Notes: a model not told the origin generated them from the letters alone. A stretch of DNA of 64,000 nt from Paraburkholderia caribensis (GCF_002902945.1 NZ_CP026103.1:1426001-1490000), one strand, 5' to 3'. Numbered from the stretch's first letter, positions 16,936 to 26,652 are shown. Numbers and translations are program-made.

Positions 16936-18285
16936 TCAAATCCCCGGCGGCATCGCCGCCAACCGCCCCGCTGACATCTGCAATCCGTCGAAGATACGTT
17001 GCGCCACGCGCTCAGGAAAACCTTTTGGCAACGCCGCCGCGACCGTTTCAATTGCCCCCGGCGTTGCATCGATCAATCGACCCATCAGCGACTCAGCGTC
17101 AGGACCATAGAAACACCGCGACGCCATCGCATTGAAATTGCGTCGCTGGATGTCCTTCATCAGATAGTGCCGGTTCTTACCGGCCACCGCCATCGCAAGC
17201 TTCGCCTTATGCCACGACCATTGATTGCCGCCGTCACCTTCAACCGGCCAGATCGACATGATGTCGTACAGCGGCGTCAGCGCATAACGCCCGCCCGGCA
17301 GCAAATGAATGCTGAAGTTCTTCGCGTGACCGTCCGGCGCGGCAAGCATCCAGAACAGAATCTGCGCGCTCAGAAAGGTCTCGAGGTCGGCGTCGGGCCG
17401 CTCCGACTGACGCAGCACGCCCGCAATGTCGATCATGCCAGGACCGCCATCCGCTTCATAGCGCTGATGCGACGGCTTGCCAAGCACCTGGCAGAAATCT
17501 TCCTGCGGCAGACGCAAGATCCATTGCTTCGACGAATGAAGCCGGCGGTCAAAGCGTTCCACAGCCAGCACCTTCTGCTCGCCAAACCCCAGGATGTCGG
17601 CATTCGGCGCGGGCAAGCCGAACGCCCGGAACAGCGCGAGACAGAGCCACTCGTTTTCAACGGACGTCGTCCAGTCAGCCTTCTTGTTGCCGACGAGTCC
17701 TAACGGCAACTTGAAGATGTGCGTCGTGGGCGTCGCGCCGTGAGGGCGCATCCACTTTTTCCTGTGCCACAGAAACGCAGTCTTTTCCTGCGCGCCCGCA
17801 AGCGAGATACGAAAGTCGTCGTATTCGTCGTCCCGCCCCGCCCCCGGACCGCCCGACGCCACCGTGCGCGCAAGCATCTCCCCAATCTCGTCATCCGACA
17901 TCGGCGTGCCTTCGATACGGTCGAATCCCTCCGGCTGCGCATCCTCGGCAAGCAGTTGCGCCGCGCCCACGCAATCGCGGCCAATCGCTTCGAGCAGGTC
18001 GAAAGCGTCGACCGTGGCCGTCCGGAAACGCGTGGCAAGACGCCGGCGGATCGGCTCGCTGTCAGGCAGCAGGTTGTCGAAGTAGTTGCGCACGCGCTCG
18101 CCGCGCAACGGCGCATCGTCGATCCCGAACGGCAGCGAAAGCGACAGCGGCCTCCCGGCAGGCGAGGCCATCCAGTCGCGGTCGTACTGAAACTCCATGT
18201 CGCCGCGCGATGGAATGCGCCACGTGCCCACGCGCAGACCATTGGTCCACACCGAAAGCGCGCGCGCATGAGACGGACGGCCCAT
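16936..18285 (-). CDS. hipA: HipA-family serine/threonine kinase toxin
   Basis: 449 residues. An N-terminal HipA_N-like domain is followed by a HipA_C kinase domain. Key residues match active HipA: Ser161 in RISLAGAQEKTA (the regulatory autophosphorylation serine), the catalytic loop PDGHAKNFS (Asp318, Asn323) and the metal-binding Asp341 in LYDIMS. Characterised HipA kinases phosphorylate aminoacyl-tRNA synthetases and slow growth; this target is not known from the sequence. It starts two bases after the hipB stop, as in hipBA operons. Nothing suggests inactivation. Confidence 0.9.
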   Translation of the reverse strand: MGRPSHARALSVWTNGLRVGTWRIPSRGDMEFQYDRDWMASPAGRPLSLSLPFGIDDAPLRGERVRNYFDNLLPDSEPIRRRLATRFRTATVDAFDLLEAIGRDCVGAAQLLAEDAQPEGFDRIEGTPMSDDEIGEMLARTVASGGPGAGRDDEYDDFRISLAGAQEKTAFLWHRKKWMRPHGATPTTHIFKLPLGLVGNKKADWTTSVENEWLCLALFRAFGLPAPNADILGFGEQKVLAVERFDRRLHSSKQWILRLPQEDFCQVLGKPSHQRYEADGGPGMIDIAGVLRQSERPDADLETFLSAQILFWMLAAPDGHAKNFSIHLLPGGRYALTPLYDIMSIWPVEGDGGNQWSWHKAKLAMAVAGKNRHYLMKDIQRRNFNAMASRCFYGPDAESLMGRLIDATPGAIETVAAALPKGFPERVAQRIFDGLQMSAGRLAAMPPGI

Positions 18286-18287
18286 GG

Positions 18288-18536
18288 CTACCAGTCCTCC
18301 TGGCCCGGCGCCGCGCTGGCGGCCCGCGTCTGCACGCTCAGCTCGAGGCCGTACATGGCCAGCAACGCGAAAAGCTGCTCCGATGTGATCGAGTCGGGAT
18401 TGAGCTCCATCGCCGAAAGCCGGCTTTGGCTCAAGCCCACCCGCGACGCGGCCTGAGCCTGCGAAAGCCCTTTCGCCCGCCTTGCAGTGCGCAGGATCTG
18501 GCCAAGCTGGTGCGGATTGAGCAAGGTGCGTTTCAT
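18288..18536 (-). CDS. hipB: HipB-like helix-turn-helix antitoxin
   Basis: 82 residues. A Xre-type helix-turn-helix is visible (LGQILRTARRAKGLSQAQAASRVGLSQSRLSAME), with a short C-terminal tail ending GQEDW. It should bind and neutralise the HipA kinase encoded immediately downstream and repress the shared promoter. A sigma-70-like promoter and three operator-like repeats lie just upstream. Confidence 0.9.
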   Translation of the reverse strand: MKRTLLNPHQLGQILRTARRAKGLSQAQAASRVGLSQSRLSAMELNPDSITSEQLFALLAMYGLELSVQTRAASAAPGQEDW

Positions 18537-18564
18537 CGCGGGATGCCTGTATGGGTCACCTGTC

Positions 18565-18627
18565 TGGCAGGTAAATGTATTTTACGCGTATGACGGGTAT
18601 TTGCAAATTAGTTGTGTGGCGGGTAAA
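18565..18627. promoter_or_regulatory. Three 26-bp-spaced operator repeats at the hipBA promoter
   Basis: On the plus strand, TGGCAGGTAAA (18565), TGACGGGTATT (18591) and TGGCGGGTAAA (18617) start exactly 26 bp apart, about 2.5 helical turns. They bracket the predicted -10 and -35. The first is part of ACCTG-N5-CAGGT (18558-18572). Probable HipB autorepression sites. Confidence 0.6.
18579..18606 (-). promoter_or_regulatory. Predicted hipBA promoter
   Basis: Minus-strand -35 TTGCAA (18601-18606), 16-bp spacer, -10 TAAAAT (18579-18584), 43 bp before the hipB start. It is overlapped by the operator-like repeats. Confidence 0.55.
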
Positions 18628-18752
18628 GGGGCGCTAACGGGGGGCACTACCGGCAGCATATCGCGGAGGTTCATGTTTTCCGCCGCGCCGCCGATATACA
18701 AGTGACCGGGAACCGCATGCTTTGCGCCCCGTGCAACCCACAGAGCCAAGTG

Positions 18753-19703
18753 ATGGACCAACAATCGAATGAAGCGCGCACGACCCTGACCAGTTCGAAC
18801 CAGTTCGAGCTGCTCCTTTTCAGGCTCGGCACCGTGCCGGGCGACAGCGCGCACGAGCTATACGGCATCAACGTGTTCAAGGTCCGCGAAATTCTCACGA
18901 TGCCCGTCATCACGCCCATCGTTGGCGCGTCCCGTTGCGTGATGGGCGCGGTCAACATTCGCGGGCAGATCATCCCGGTGGTGAACCTGCCGCAGCTTAT
19001 GGGCTGCGAGCCCACGCGCGGCCTGAACATCCTGCTCGTTACCGAGTTCGCCCGCACGACGCAGGGTTTCGCCGTGCAGGATGTGGACGACATCGTGCGA
19101 CTGGACTGGAATCAGGTGCTTCCGGCCGAAGCGGCGGCGGCCGGGTCGGGGCTCGTTACCAGCATCGCAAGGATCGACGGCAACACGGGGGATTCGCGTC
19201 TGGCTCAAGTGGTCGACGTCGAGCAGGTGTTGCGTGACGTGCTTCCAGCGCATCAGCCGGAGTCGGCGGCCCCGGAAACCGCCGCGTTTCAGGTGCCGCC
19301 GGGCACCCGAATTCTCGCAGCAGACGACTCTGGACTCGCGCGCACCATGATTCAGCAGGCGCTTGCCGACATCGGCGCCGAATGCATCATGGCCAAGACG
19401 GGCGAGGAAGCGTGGCAGATTCTCGTCAAACTGGCCGATGAAGCCAAGCGCGACAAAGCGCGCTTGCGCGACAACGTATCGATGGTGCTCACCGACCTGG
19501 AGATGCCCGAAGTGGATGGCTTCACCCTCACGCGGCGCATCAGGGCGGACGAACGCACACGGGATATGCCCGTCGTGATCCATTCGTCCCTGACGGGCGC
19601 GGCAAATGAAGCGCACGTGCGAAACGCGGGTGCCAACGGCTATGTGGCGAAGTTCCAGGCGGCAGAACTGGCAGAGGCCATTCGGAGCGCGATCGGGGCG
19701 TGA
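18753..19703 (+). CDS. CheV-type chemotaxis coupling protein (CheW + receiver)
   Basis: 316 residues. A CheW-like domain (~14-165; YGINVFKVREILTMP, GAVNIRGQIIPVVNL) is followed by a response-regulator receiver domain (~186-314). The receiver has acidic pair Asp191/Asp192, phosphoacceptor Asp248 (LTDLEMPEVDG) and Lys300. CheV couples chemoreceptors to the CheA kinase, and its receiver is thought to buffer or adapt signalling. ATG 18753 is chosen over 18702 by similarity of the N-terminus to the family; neither has a strong ribosome site. No other chemotaxis genes are adjacent. Confidence 0.88.
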   Translation: MDQQSNEARTTLTSSNQFELLLFRLGTVPGDSAHELYGINVFKVREILTMPVITPIVGASRCVMGAVNIRGQIIPVVNLPQLMGCEPTRGLNILLVTEFARTTQGFAVQDVDDIVRLDWNQVLPAEAAAAGSGLVTSIARIDGNTGDSRLAQVVDVEQVLRDVLPAHQPESAAPETAAFQVPPGTRILAADDSGLARTMIQQALADIGAECIMAKTGEEAWQILVKLADEAKRDKARLRDNVSMVLTDLEMPEVDGFTLTRRIRADERTRDMPVVIHSSLTGAANEAHVRNAGANGYVAKFQAAELAEAIRSAIGA

Positions 19704-19790
19704 TCTGAGCGCTCACGGCACCGGCCGTGCGGACCTTCACGCTGGCGCGAAGCGCACGAAGAATCTTCCTTGCCGTCGAACGGGTTCCCG

Positions 19791-21836
19791 TCACGCGGCG
19801 ACGTCCAGTGTCGCGGCTGGAAACAGCGACAATCGGAGTCCGACGAGCGCATGTAGCGCGCCCTTGCGCAGCTTGTAGCCGGGCGCGCCGGGATCGGCCG
19901 CGAAGTCTGCGAGAATCCGCCCGATGGCGGCATCGACGTCGGCGGCCAGCGTCGACGGCACGCCTTGCCGGCCGCCCGATTCGAGGCATCGTTCATAGTA
20001 CGAGCGCACGTCGTCGAGCACACGGTTCAGCATGAGCGGCAGCTCCCCGGAAAACTTGCCGGACAGTCTGCGCAGGTCGAGTGTGTTGAGCGCGACGCGC
20101 ATGTCGCGCAGGCTTTCCGTCGAAGGATGCTTGTCGTCCTCGCTCGGCGCCACGCGCGGAATCAGTTGCACGAGCCGGTCGAGCATGCGCGCGTTCAGGT
20201 CGCGTTGCTGATCGATCGATAACGCGGACGCGCTGAGCACCACGTCCCGCCAGCTGGAGCGGGTGAGCCGCGCCGTCGCCGCATCCGTTCCGAACGGACG
20301 GATCACGCCTGTCATCACCGAAGCGAACACCACACCCGCCAGCCCCGCGAGATTCGCGTTCAGGAAGCTCAGGATGTTGGCGTCGTAAGCGCTGTCGATG
20401 CCAAGAAACGTCGCCGTCGTCAACGCTACGAGCGTCGATATCAACCCCCATTTCGGACGTGGCATCAACAGACCGAGCGGCACGAACACAAACGAGAAGA
20501 AGATGACCAGCATGCCGAAGTCCTGGCCGCTCGGCAACACGACAAACAGATAGAAAGCCGAAATGACGACGCCCGTCGTCGCGCACTTCAGAAAGGTGAT
20601 CATCATGGGCACGGGCTCGTCGAGCGCGGCGAAAAAGCACACACCGATCGCGCCCAACGACACAGCCGCTGCCCCGTCCTGCCAGCCCGAAGCGATCCAG
20701 ATGCTCGACGAAACGAAGATGACCAGCGCGGCCGAGCTGGCTGAGAACAAGGCAAGACCCCGGTCGAGAAAAGCGTGACGTGTGCCGACCCGCCAATGAC
20801 GAAAGCGCGGCCGCCAGTTCGCTTTTTCATGAACGATCATGTCGCGCAACGTCCGGCAATCGGCCCACAGATCCACCACTTGCCGCAAGCGCGACAGCGC
20901 GCTGGTCAACAGTGCGGCCTGCCAGGTCGTCAGTTCGTCGCGGGCGGGGTCCAGTTGCGCGATACGCATCCGCAATCGCGGCGCCCCGTGCTCGGGGTCC
21001 TCGCCAAGCGACGCATCCATCCAGCGGCAGGTATCGCGCAGCAGCTCGTTCAGGCCGGCGGGCACGCCGGGCCCGGATTGCCGCGTAGCCGCGACTATGT
21101 CCGCGAGCGCCGAGGTGATGGGCAGGATAAGTTGCATCCGGCCTTGCAGTTCCTCGCTGCGCGCGAGAATCGCAGGGCTGACGTGATCGTAGGCCAACTG
21201 GCTCAACAGGAATTCGAAGCCGCGCACACTCGTCGCCATCTTCTGGCGGCTTCCCGAAACGAGCGCACCCACGGCGCGGCCCGCCAGCGACTCTTTCGTG
21301 TAAAGCGTCGCATCGCGGAACCATGAATCGGTGCGCTCGATCAGCGTCGGCGCGAGCCGGCTCGGAAAAAACACGCTGCCGACGATGCTCGCGCAAACGA
21401 TGCCGAGCGTGATCTCTTCAGTTCGCGCCACGGCCACATCGAATATCGTCAGCGGGTTCGATAGCGCCGGCAACGCGATGACGGACAGCGAATAACTGGC
21501 CAGCAGGAAAACATAGCTGCGCGCTGCCCGCGTCGAGATCGAAATATAGACGAACACGCCCGTCCACAACGCTATCACGGCGCTCAACAGATAAGGCGTC
21601 TCTGCGAAAGGCGGCACGAGAGCCACGGAAGCGAGCGCACCAAGCACGGTGCCGATCACGCGGTACAGCGCTTTCGACCGGGTGGCACCGACGAACGGAT
21701 TCGACACGATATACACGGATGCCAGCGCCCAGTACGGCCTCGGAAGGTCGAACCAGAACGCGATGTAAAGCGCGAGCATCCCTGCAAGAAAGGTCTTTAG
21801 CGAAAAAATCCAGTCGCGCAGCGAAGGGAGATTCAT
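19791..21836 (-). CDS. FUSC family membrane protein (AaeB-like efflux component)
   Basis: 682 residues from ATG 21836 (MNLPSLRDWIFSLKTFLAG). Two blocks of membrane helices are visible (N-terminal ~12-175 and middle ~365-520), each followed by a cytoplasmic segment. This is the fusaric-acid-resistance/AaeB architecture. Such proteins export aromatic acids, usually with a membrane-fusion partner. No HlyD-type partner gene is adjacent here, so the substrate is not inferable. The frame runs open upstream to 21971 but lacks family-like sequence there. It converges with cheV and is divergent from the LacI gene. Confidence 0.82.
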   Translation of the reverse strand: MNLPSLRDWIFSLKTFLAGMLALYIAFWFDLPRPYWALASVYIVSNPFVGATRSKALYRVIGTVLGALASVALVPPFAETPYLLSAVIALWTGVFVYISISTRAARSYVFLLASYSLSVIALPALSNPLTIFDVAVARTEEITLGIVCASIVGSVFFPSRLAPTLIERTDSWFRDATLYTKESLAGRAVGALVSGSRQKMATSVRGFEFLLSQLAYDHVSPAILARSEELQGRMQLILPITSALADIVAATRQSGPGVPAGLNELLRDTCRWMDASLGEDPEHGAPRLRMRIAQLDPARDELTTWQAALLTSALSRLRQVVDLWADCRTLRDMIVHEKANWRPRFRHWRVGTRHAFLDRGLALFSASSAALVIFVSSSIWIASGWQDGAAAVSLGAIGVCFFAALDEPVPMMITFLKCATTGVVISAFYLFVVLPSGQDFGMLVIFFSFVFVPLGLLMPRPKWGLISTLVALTTATFLGIDSAYDANILSFLNANLAGLAGVVFASVMTGVIRPFGTDAATARLTRSSWRDVVLSASALSIDQQRDLNARMLDRLVQLIPRVAPSEDDKHPSTESLRDMRVALNTLDLRRLSGKFSGELPLMLNRVLDDVRSYYERCLESGGRQGVPSTLAADVDAAIGRILADFAADPGAPGYKLRKGALHALVGLRLSLFPAATLDVAA

Positions 21837-22015
21837 CAGAACGAATTTGTGTGAGGGATGGGTCGCTCGGCCGCCGGACCGGCCAAGGCTCGCAGCAGAA
21901 TGACCCAGAATGACCCACAGTGTCCCGCGCTTCTCCGAAATCTGCCTGGTAGGCATCGTCGCCGGGTCCAACGTATCATTTATCCATCACAAATCTATCA
22001 AACTTGAGATGCCCA

Positions 22016-23056
22016 ATGGCTCATCGCTTCCTGATCAAGGAGATTGCGCTTCAGGCAGGACTCGGTGTTGCAACTGTCGACCGGGTACTGAATGATCGCG
22101 CCCACGTTCGGGAACACACCCGCAAGCGCGTCGAGCAGGCCATCAGGGAACTCGAAAAACAGGAACTGCAACTCGCAACCACCGGGCGAAAGCTGATTGT
22201 CGATGTCGTCGTGGAAGCGCCTGCCCGGTTCGCCGACGAGATACGAAGCGCGCTCGAAGCCGAGCTTCCGGTGCTGCACCCTGCCGTCTTTCGACCGCGA
22301 TTCCACTTGCGCGAGACGATGACGACGGACGAAGTACTCGAGACGCTTCGTTCAATTGGACGACGAGGCAGCCACGGGGTGTTTCTGAAGGCGCGCGACG
22401 TTCCCGAAATCGCAGCAGCGATAGGCGAGTTGCAACGCAGCGGCATCCCTGTCATCACGACCTTCACGGACGTTCCATTGTCAGGGCGCATTGCCTATGC
22501 CGGGCTCGACAATCGCGTCGCTGGCGCGACTGCGGCCTATCTCATCACCCAATGGCTCGCTTCGCAGCCGGGAAAGGTTTTGATAACGATGAGCGACGAG
22601 CGCTTCCGCGGCGAAGAAGAACGTGAAATAAGCTTCCGGCGCGCGTTGAGGACCCGTCAACCGCAGCTCACGCTGATCGACGCCAGTGGTGGCCATGGCC
22701 TTGACTCGCTCACTGAAGAGCGGGTTCTCAAGGTCATCGCGGCACACAGGAAAATCGATGCAGTCTACTCGATGGGCGGCGGAAATATCGCCATTCTCAA
22801 AGCGATCGAAGCGCGGCAGCAGTCCCCCGTTTGCTTTATCGGACACGATCTCGACAGGGACAACGTCCGGCTTCTGCGCGAAGGCAGGATCCAGGCGATC
22901 TTGCATCACGAGCTTCGTCAGGACATGCGCTCGGCGTGCCAGCACGTCATGCATTTTCATCGACTTTTGCCGGCGTCGGCTGTATCGCCGTCGTCGTCGG
23001 TCGTCGTGGTGACGCCGGAGAATATTCCCGAGCACATCACGAGCCGGTTCCGCTGA
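22016..23056 (+). CDS. LacI/GalR-family transcriptional regulator
   Basis: 346 residues. An N-terminal LacI helix-turn-helix (LIKEIALQAGLGVATVDRVLNDRAHV) is followed by a hinge and a periplasmic-binding-protein-like effector domain (ITTFTDVPLSGRIAYAGLDN, FIGHDLDRDN). This resembles the subgroup with type-1 sugar- or polyol-binding folds. ATG 22016 is preferred over TTG 22004. It is divergent from the FUSC gene; no sugar transport genes adjoin it, so its targets are unclear. Confidence 0.88.
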   Translation: MAHRFLIKEIALQAGLGVATVDRVLNDRAHVREHTRKRVEQAIRELEKQELQLATTGRKLIVDVVVEAPARFADEIRSALEAELPVLHPAVFRPRFHLRETMTTDEVLETLRSIGRRGSHGVFLKARDVPEIAAAIGELQRSGIPVITTFTDVPLSGRIAYAGLDNRVAGATAAYLITQWLASQPGKVLITMSDERFRGEEEREISFRRALRTRQPQLTLIDASGGHGLDSLTEERVLKVIAAHRKIDAVYSMGGGNIAILKAIEARQQSPVCFIGHDLDRDNVRLLREGRIQAILHHELRQDMRSACQHVMHFHRLLPASAVSPSSSVVVVTPENIPEHITSRFR

Positions 23057-23091
23057 TGGCAGTGCTTGACATGCTTGCCACACTGCGACGG

Positions 23092-23562
23092 TCATCGCGC
23101 GTCACCCGCCTCCACCACGACGTCGAGGATGAAGAACCGTTGGGCCCGCCAGTCTCCCGCGACGAGATCGATCGTCGCACGGCCCGCGCGCCGCGCCACG
23201 AACATGATCCCGTTCGGCAGACCCGCTGGCGTGATGACGTGTCCCTCTTCTCCCATCGTGCCGGGAACGCCAGTGTTCTGGAAGCTGCACGGGCCGAGAA
23301 GCGGGTAATTGACCAGAACCTGTTTCCAGACGCAAGTGTCGAAAAGGAGATCCGGATTGTTTGCCTTCGCAGCCCGGCTTTGACAATACGTTGTCCCGAG
23401 CGAAGTCAGATTCAACATGCACCGGCTCGCCGTTTGCATGATCGCGTGACCGGTTGACGAAAGTCGCCTTGCGGAATACCAATACCGTTTCAATGACCGG
23501 ACATCGGATACGAGCGCCGGCCACGCTATCGCGGACCGTTTCCAGACCGGCTCGCCGACCAT
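23092..23562 (-). CDS. Unrecognised ORF downstream of the aldehyde dehydrogenase
   Basis: Possible product of about 156 residues from ATG 23562. The C-terminal two thirds looks protein-like (balanced hydrophobic and polar residues, five cysteines, segments WKQVLVNYPLLGPCS and FFILDVVVEAGD). The N-terminus is doubtful and the frame continues open into the aldehyde dehydrogenase gene. I recognise no domain. It may be a small gene or the degraded end of a larger one. It lies on the same strand as, and 57 bp after, the aldehyde dehydrogenase gene. Confidence 0.4.
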   Translation of the reverse strand: MVGEPVWKRSAIAWPALVSDVRSLKRYWYSARRLSSTGHAIMQTASRCMLNLTSLGTTYCQSRAAKANNPDLLFDTCVWKQVLVNYPLLGPCSFQNTGVPGTMGEEGHVITPAGLPNGIMFVARRAGRATIDLVAGDWRAQRFFILDVVVEAGDAR

Positions 23563-23618
23563 CCTGGTCGGGTCGAGCCGGTCTGGACGATCCGCCACGT
23601 CCACACCCCACTTACACG

Positions 23619-25130
23619 TCAGTTCAACCGCTTCAACTGACCATCGTCCGCATACCAGTCGACTGTCTTGCCGGTCGTGTTGACCGTCACCGCGCGCGGC
23701 TCGCTGAACTGATCGAATGATTCGATGCCTGTCTCGCGCCCGACGCCGCTGTTCTTGAAGCCGCCCCACGGCGAAGCGGGATCGAGCCGGTGATGGTCGT
23801 TCACCCAGACCATGCCGAACTCGAGCTTGCCCGCAACCCGGTGCGCGCGTGCGACGTCCTGCGTCCAGATGGAAGCCGCAAGGCCGAACTGCGTGTCGTT
23901 GGCGATACGGATGGCATCGGCTTCGTCTTCAAAGGGCATGACGACGGTGACGGGCCCAAACACTTCGTCCTGGCCGATCTCCGAATGCGGGCTGGCGTCA
24001 TGGATCACCGTCGGCTCCAGAAAATAGCCCGACGTCAATCCTTGCGGCACGCGTCCGCCCGTCAGCACTTTTGCGCCTGCCTCCTTCGCGCGTTCGAGCA
24101 TCGCCAGAATGCGCTGCCTCGACCGGTCCGAAATCACCGGGCCGAGCTGGGTCTTCGGATCGGCTGGATCGCCGACCCGAATGCTTTCCGACTTCACGCG
24201 GAAACGTTCGAGAAACGCCGCGTACATCGACTTCTGCACGAGGATGCGCGCGCCGCACACGCAGGTTTGCCCGGCGCCGATGAAGGCCGCAAACGCCGCG
24301 CCGTTCACCGCGCGCTCGATGTCGAAGTCGTCGAACAGAATCACGGCGCCCTTTCCGCCCAGTTCCAGCGTGGTCAACGCGAAATTGCGCGCTGCCGCCT
24401 CACCGATCGTGCGGCCCACTTCCGTGCCGCCCGTGAACACGACCTTGCGGATCAGCGGATGCCGCGCGAGCGCCGCGCCGGCTTCGCGGCCTTCGCCATT
24501 CACCACGTTGACGACGCCTCTCGGTACGCCCGCTTCCTGCAGCAGCTTCACGAGCCGGACCGTCGTGAGCGGCGTCTGCTCCGATGCCTTGATGACCACG
24601 CTGTTGCCTGTGGCGAGCGCGGGCGCGAGACTCTTCGAAAGGATCATCAACGGATGATTGAACGACGTCATCAGTGCGACCACGCCGAGCGGCACGCGCT
24701 GCGTGTAGCACAGGTACGGCCCTTCAATGGGAATCACGTCGCTGCGGCGCGTGAGTGCGAGCGCGGCAAAGTACCGGTAGAACTGCGGCAACCGCGAAAT
24801 CTGCGCACGCGTCTCGGAGATCGGGCGACCGTTGTTCAGTGTCTCCAGCTTGTAGAACTGTTCGAGGTCGGCTTCGAACAGATCGGCGAAACGATTCAGC
24901 ACGCGCGCGCGTTGCTGGATCGGCATGTCGCGCCACGCGCCGCCTTCGAACGCCCGGTGCCCCGCCTGCACCGCGCGGTCGACGTCGTTCGCCGACGCGG
25001 CCGCCAGTGCGCCGATCACTTCGCCCGTCGCGGGATTCACGATATCGAGCGAGCGGTGCTCCTCGGCATCCGTCCATTCGCCGTCGATCAACAATTGTGC
25101 GTCGTAGTGCTGGGTGTTCGTCGTATCCAT
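23619..25130 (-). CDS. NAD(P)-dependent aldehyde dehydrogenase
   Basis: 503 residues, standard length. Catalytic Glu256 is in TTLELGGKG and the nucleophile Cys290 in GAGQTCVCGAR. The NAD-binding stretch FTGGTEVGRTIGE and the C-terminal SPWGGFKNSGVGRE are present. It oxidises an aldehyde to the acid; the substrate is not evident. AGGAAT lies ahead of ATG 25130. It is the last recognised gene of an operon with an MFS transporter (18 bp upstream) and an enoyl-CoA hydratase, suggesting breakdown of an imported acid through a CoA ester and an aldehyde. Confidence 0.92.
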   Translation of the reverse strand: MDTTNTQHYDAQLLIDGEWTDAEEHRSLDIVNPATGEVIGALAAASANDVDRAVQAGHRAFEGGAWRDMPIQQRARVLNRFADLFEADLEQFYKLETLNNGRPISETRAQISRLPQFYRYFAALALTRRSDVIPIEGPYLCYTQRVPLGVVALMTSFNHPLMILSKSLAPALATGNSVVIKASEQTPLTTVRLVKLLQEAGVPRGVVNVVNGEGREAGAALARHPLIRKVVFTGGTEVGRTIGEAAARNFALTTLELGGKGAVILFDDFDIERAVNGAAFAAFIGAGQTCVCGARILVQKSMYAAFLERFRVKSESIRVGDPADPKTQLGPVISDRSRQRILAMLERAKEAGAKVLTGGRVPQGLTSGYFLEPTVIHDASPHSEIGQDEVFGPVTVVMPFEDEADAIRIANDTQFGLAASIWTQDVARAHRVAGKLEFGMVWVNDHHRLDPASPWGGFKNSGVGRETGIESFDQFSEPRAVTVNTTGKTVDWYADDGQLKRLN

Positions 25131-25148
25131 TGCATCATTCCTGTTGGT

Positions 25149-26549
25149 TCACTTGAGAGGCGAAGCGTGCGCGTCGCCATGAAGCGAATCGCGCGCGACT
25201 GTGTCTTCCGGCTGAAGATCTTCGAGGCGCTGTCCCGTCGGCTCGACGCCCAGCCAGGCAACCACGACGATCTGCACGGCGAGCAGGCCGATCATCAGGG
25301 CAAGCACGCCGACAATGCCGTGCTGCGCGAACAGCGCCACCACGATGAAAGGCGTCACGATGGTTGCGCCACGCCCCAGCGTGTTGCACACACCCGACGC
25401 GCGCAGCCGTACTTCAGTCGGAAAGAGTTCGGGCACATACACGGCGAACAGCAGCGCGACCAGCACGTAAATGGGAATGGTCAACAGCAGTCCGACGATG
25501 GGCAAAATCACCGGGCTCGTGATGAACGGGTACATCGCGCCGAACAGGATCGCCGCGAACGACGAGCCGATGATGGTCGGCTTGCGTCCCCACGCATCGG
25601 CCGTGAGCGCGCCGATTGCGGAGCCGATCGGCGCGCCGAGCGACATCACGAGCGCAAAGCCGAACGACTTCGCGATACTGAAGCCCTGATGCACGAAGAA
25701 CGTCGGCAGCCAGGTCACGAAACCGTACAACAGCGTGTTGATGACCACCAGCGTCACGCAACCGACGATCATCCTCTGCAGCATCGCGCCGCTGAACAGC
25801 GAACGGAACGTGAGCGCCTGCGGCACGGCCGCGCCCGCTTTCATCGAAACGGGAGCGGGCAGCGGCTCGCCACCCCGCGCAACCGTCACTTCGGCTTCAA
25901 TGCGACGCAGGATCGCGTCGGCTTCGTCGTGCCGTCCAACGGAATCGAGCCAGCGCGGCGACTCAGGCAAGGCCTTGCGCGCATACCAGACACCGAGCGC
26001 GCCAAGTCCGCCGAGCACGAACATCGCGCGCCAGCCGAACGATGGAATCAGCAGCAATCCGATCAGCCCGGCAACGGGCAATCCCGACACCACGAAAACG
26101 GCCATCAGGCCCTGCAGCCTGCCGCGCTTTTGCGGCGGCACGAATTCCGTCAGCGTCGAATAACCGACCACGTTTTCCGCCCCGAGGCCGAGCCCCATGA
26201 CGAAGCGGCACGCAATCAGCACGCTCATGTTCGGCGCGAGCGCCGCACCGAGCGACGCCAGACCGAATACGGCGAGGTTCGCCTGATAGGTGAACCTGCG
26301 CCCGAAGCGATCCCCGAGAAAGCCGGTGCCAAGCGAGCCGAGCATCATGCCGAGAAAAGTCAACGACACGAACAGCGCGTTCTGTCCGAGCGTGGAGAAG
26401 CCGCTTTTGAGCGTCGCGCCGAGCACCGTCGACGCGACGTAAATATCGAACCCATCGAAAAACATCCCAATGCCGATCAACCACATGATGCGCCGGTGAA
26501 ATCCCGACATCGGCAAGCGGTCGAGCCTCGGCCCTGCGTTGACGTTCAT
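25149..26549 (-). CDS. MFS transporter (aromatic/organic acid or sugar-type)
   Basis: 466 residues, about twelve hydrophobic segments. It has GMFFDGFDIYVAS in TM1, the loop motif GDRFGRR between TM2 and TM3, and LPESPRWL in the central loop. These are features shared by the AAHS (aromatic acid:H+) and sugar-porter-like groups. Start ATG 26549 (MNVNAGPR) is set by AGGAGA; an upstream in-frame Met at 26573 is weaker. It lies between the enoyl-CoA hydratase and aldehyde dehydrogenase genes and probably imports their substrate. Confidence 0.85.
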   Translation of the reverse strand: MNVNAGPRLDRLPMSGFHRRIMWLIGIGMFFDGFDIYVASTVLGATLKSGFSTLGQNALFVSLTFLGMMLGSLGTGFLGDRFGRRFTYQANLAVFGLASLGAALAPNMSVLIACRFVMGLGLGAENVVGYSTLTEFVPPQKRGRLQGLMAVFVVSGLPVAGLIGLLLIPSFGWRAMFVLGGLGALGVWYARKALPESPRWLDSVGRHDEADAILRRIEAEVTVARGGEPLPAPVSMKAGAAVPQALTFRSLFSGAMLQRMIVGCVTLVVINTLLYGFVTWLPTFFVHQGFSIAKSFGFALVMSLGAPIGSAIGALTADAWGRKPTIIGSSFAAILFGAMYPFITSPVILPIVGLLLTIPIYVLVALLFAVYVPELFPTEVRLRASGVCNTLGRGATIVTPFIVVALFAQHGIVGVLALMIGLLAVQIVVVAWLGVEPTGQRLEDLQPEDTVARDSLHGDAHASPLK

Positions 26550-26652
26550 GTCTGTCTCCTGTCGACGTGTCAAGGTCGCGCGACGTCCTCGTCCGATGAC
26601 GCCCGCGCCGCAGCACGTCGTGTTGTATTGCGTGAGAGATGCACTACCGTGT

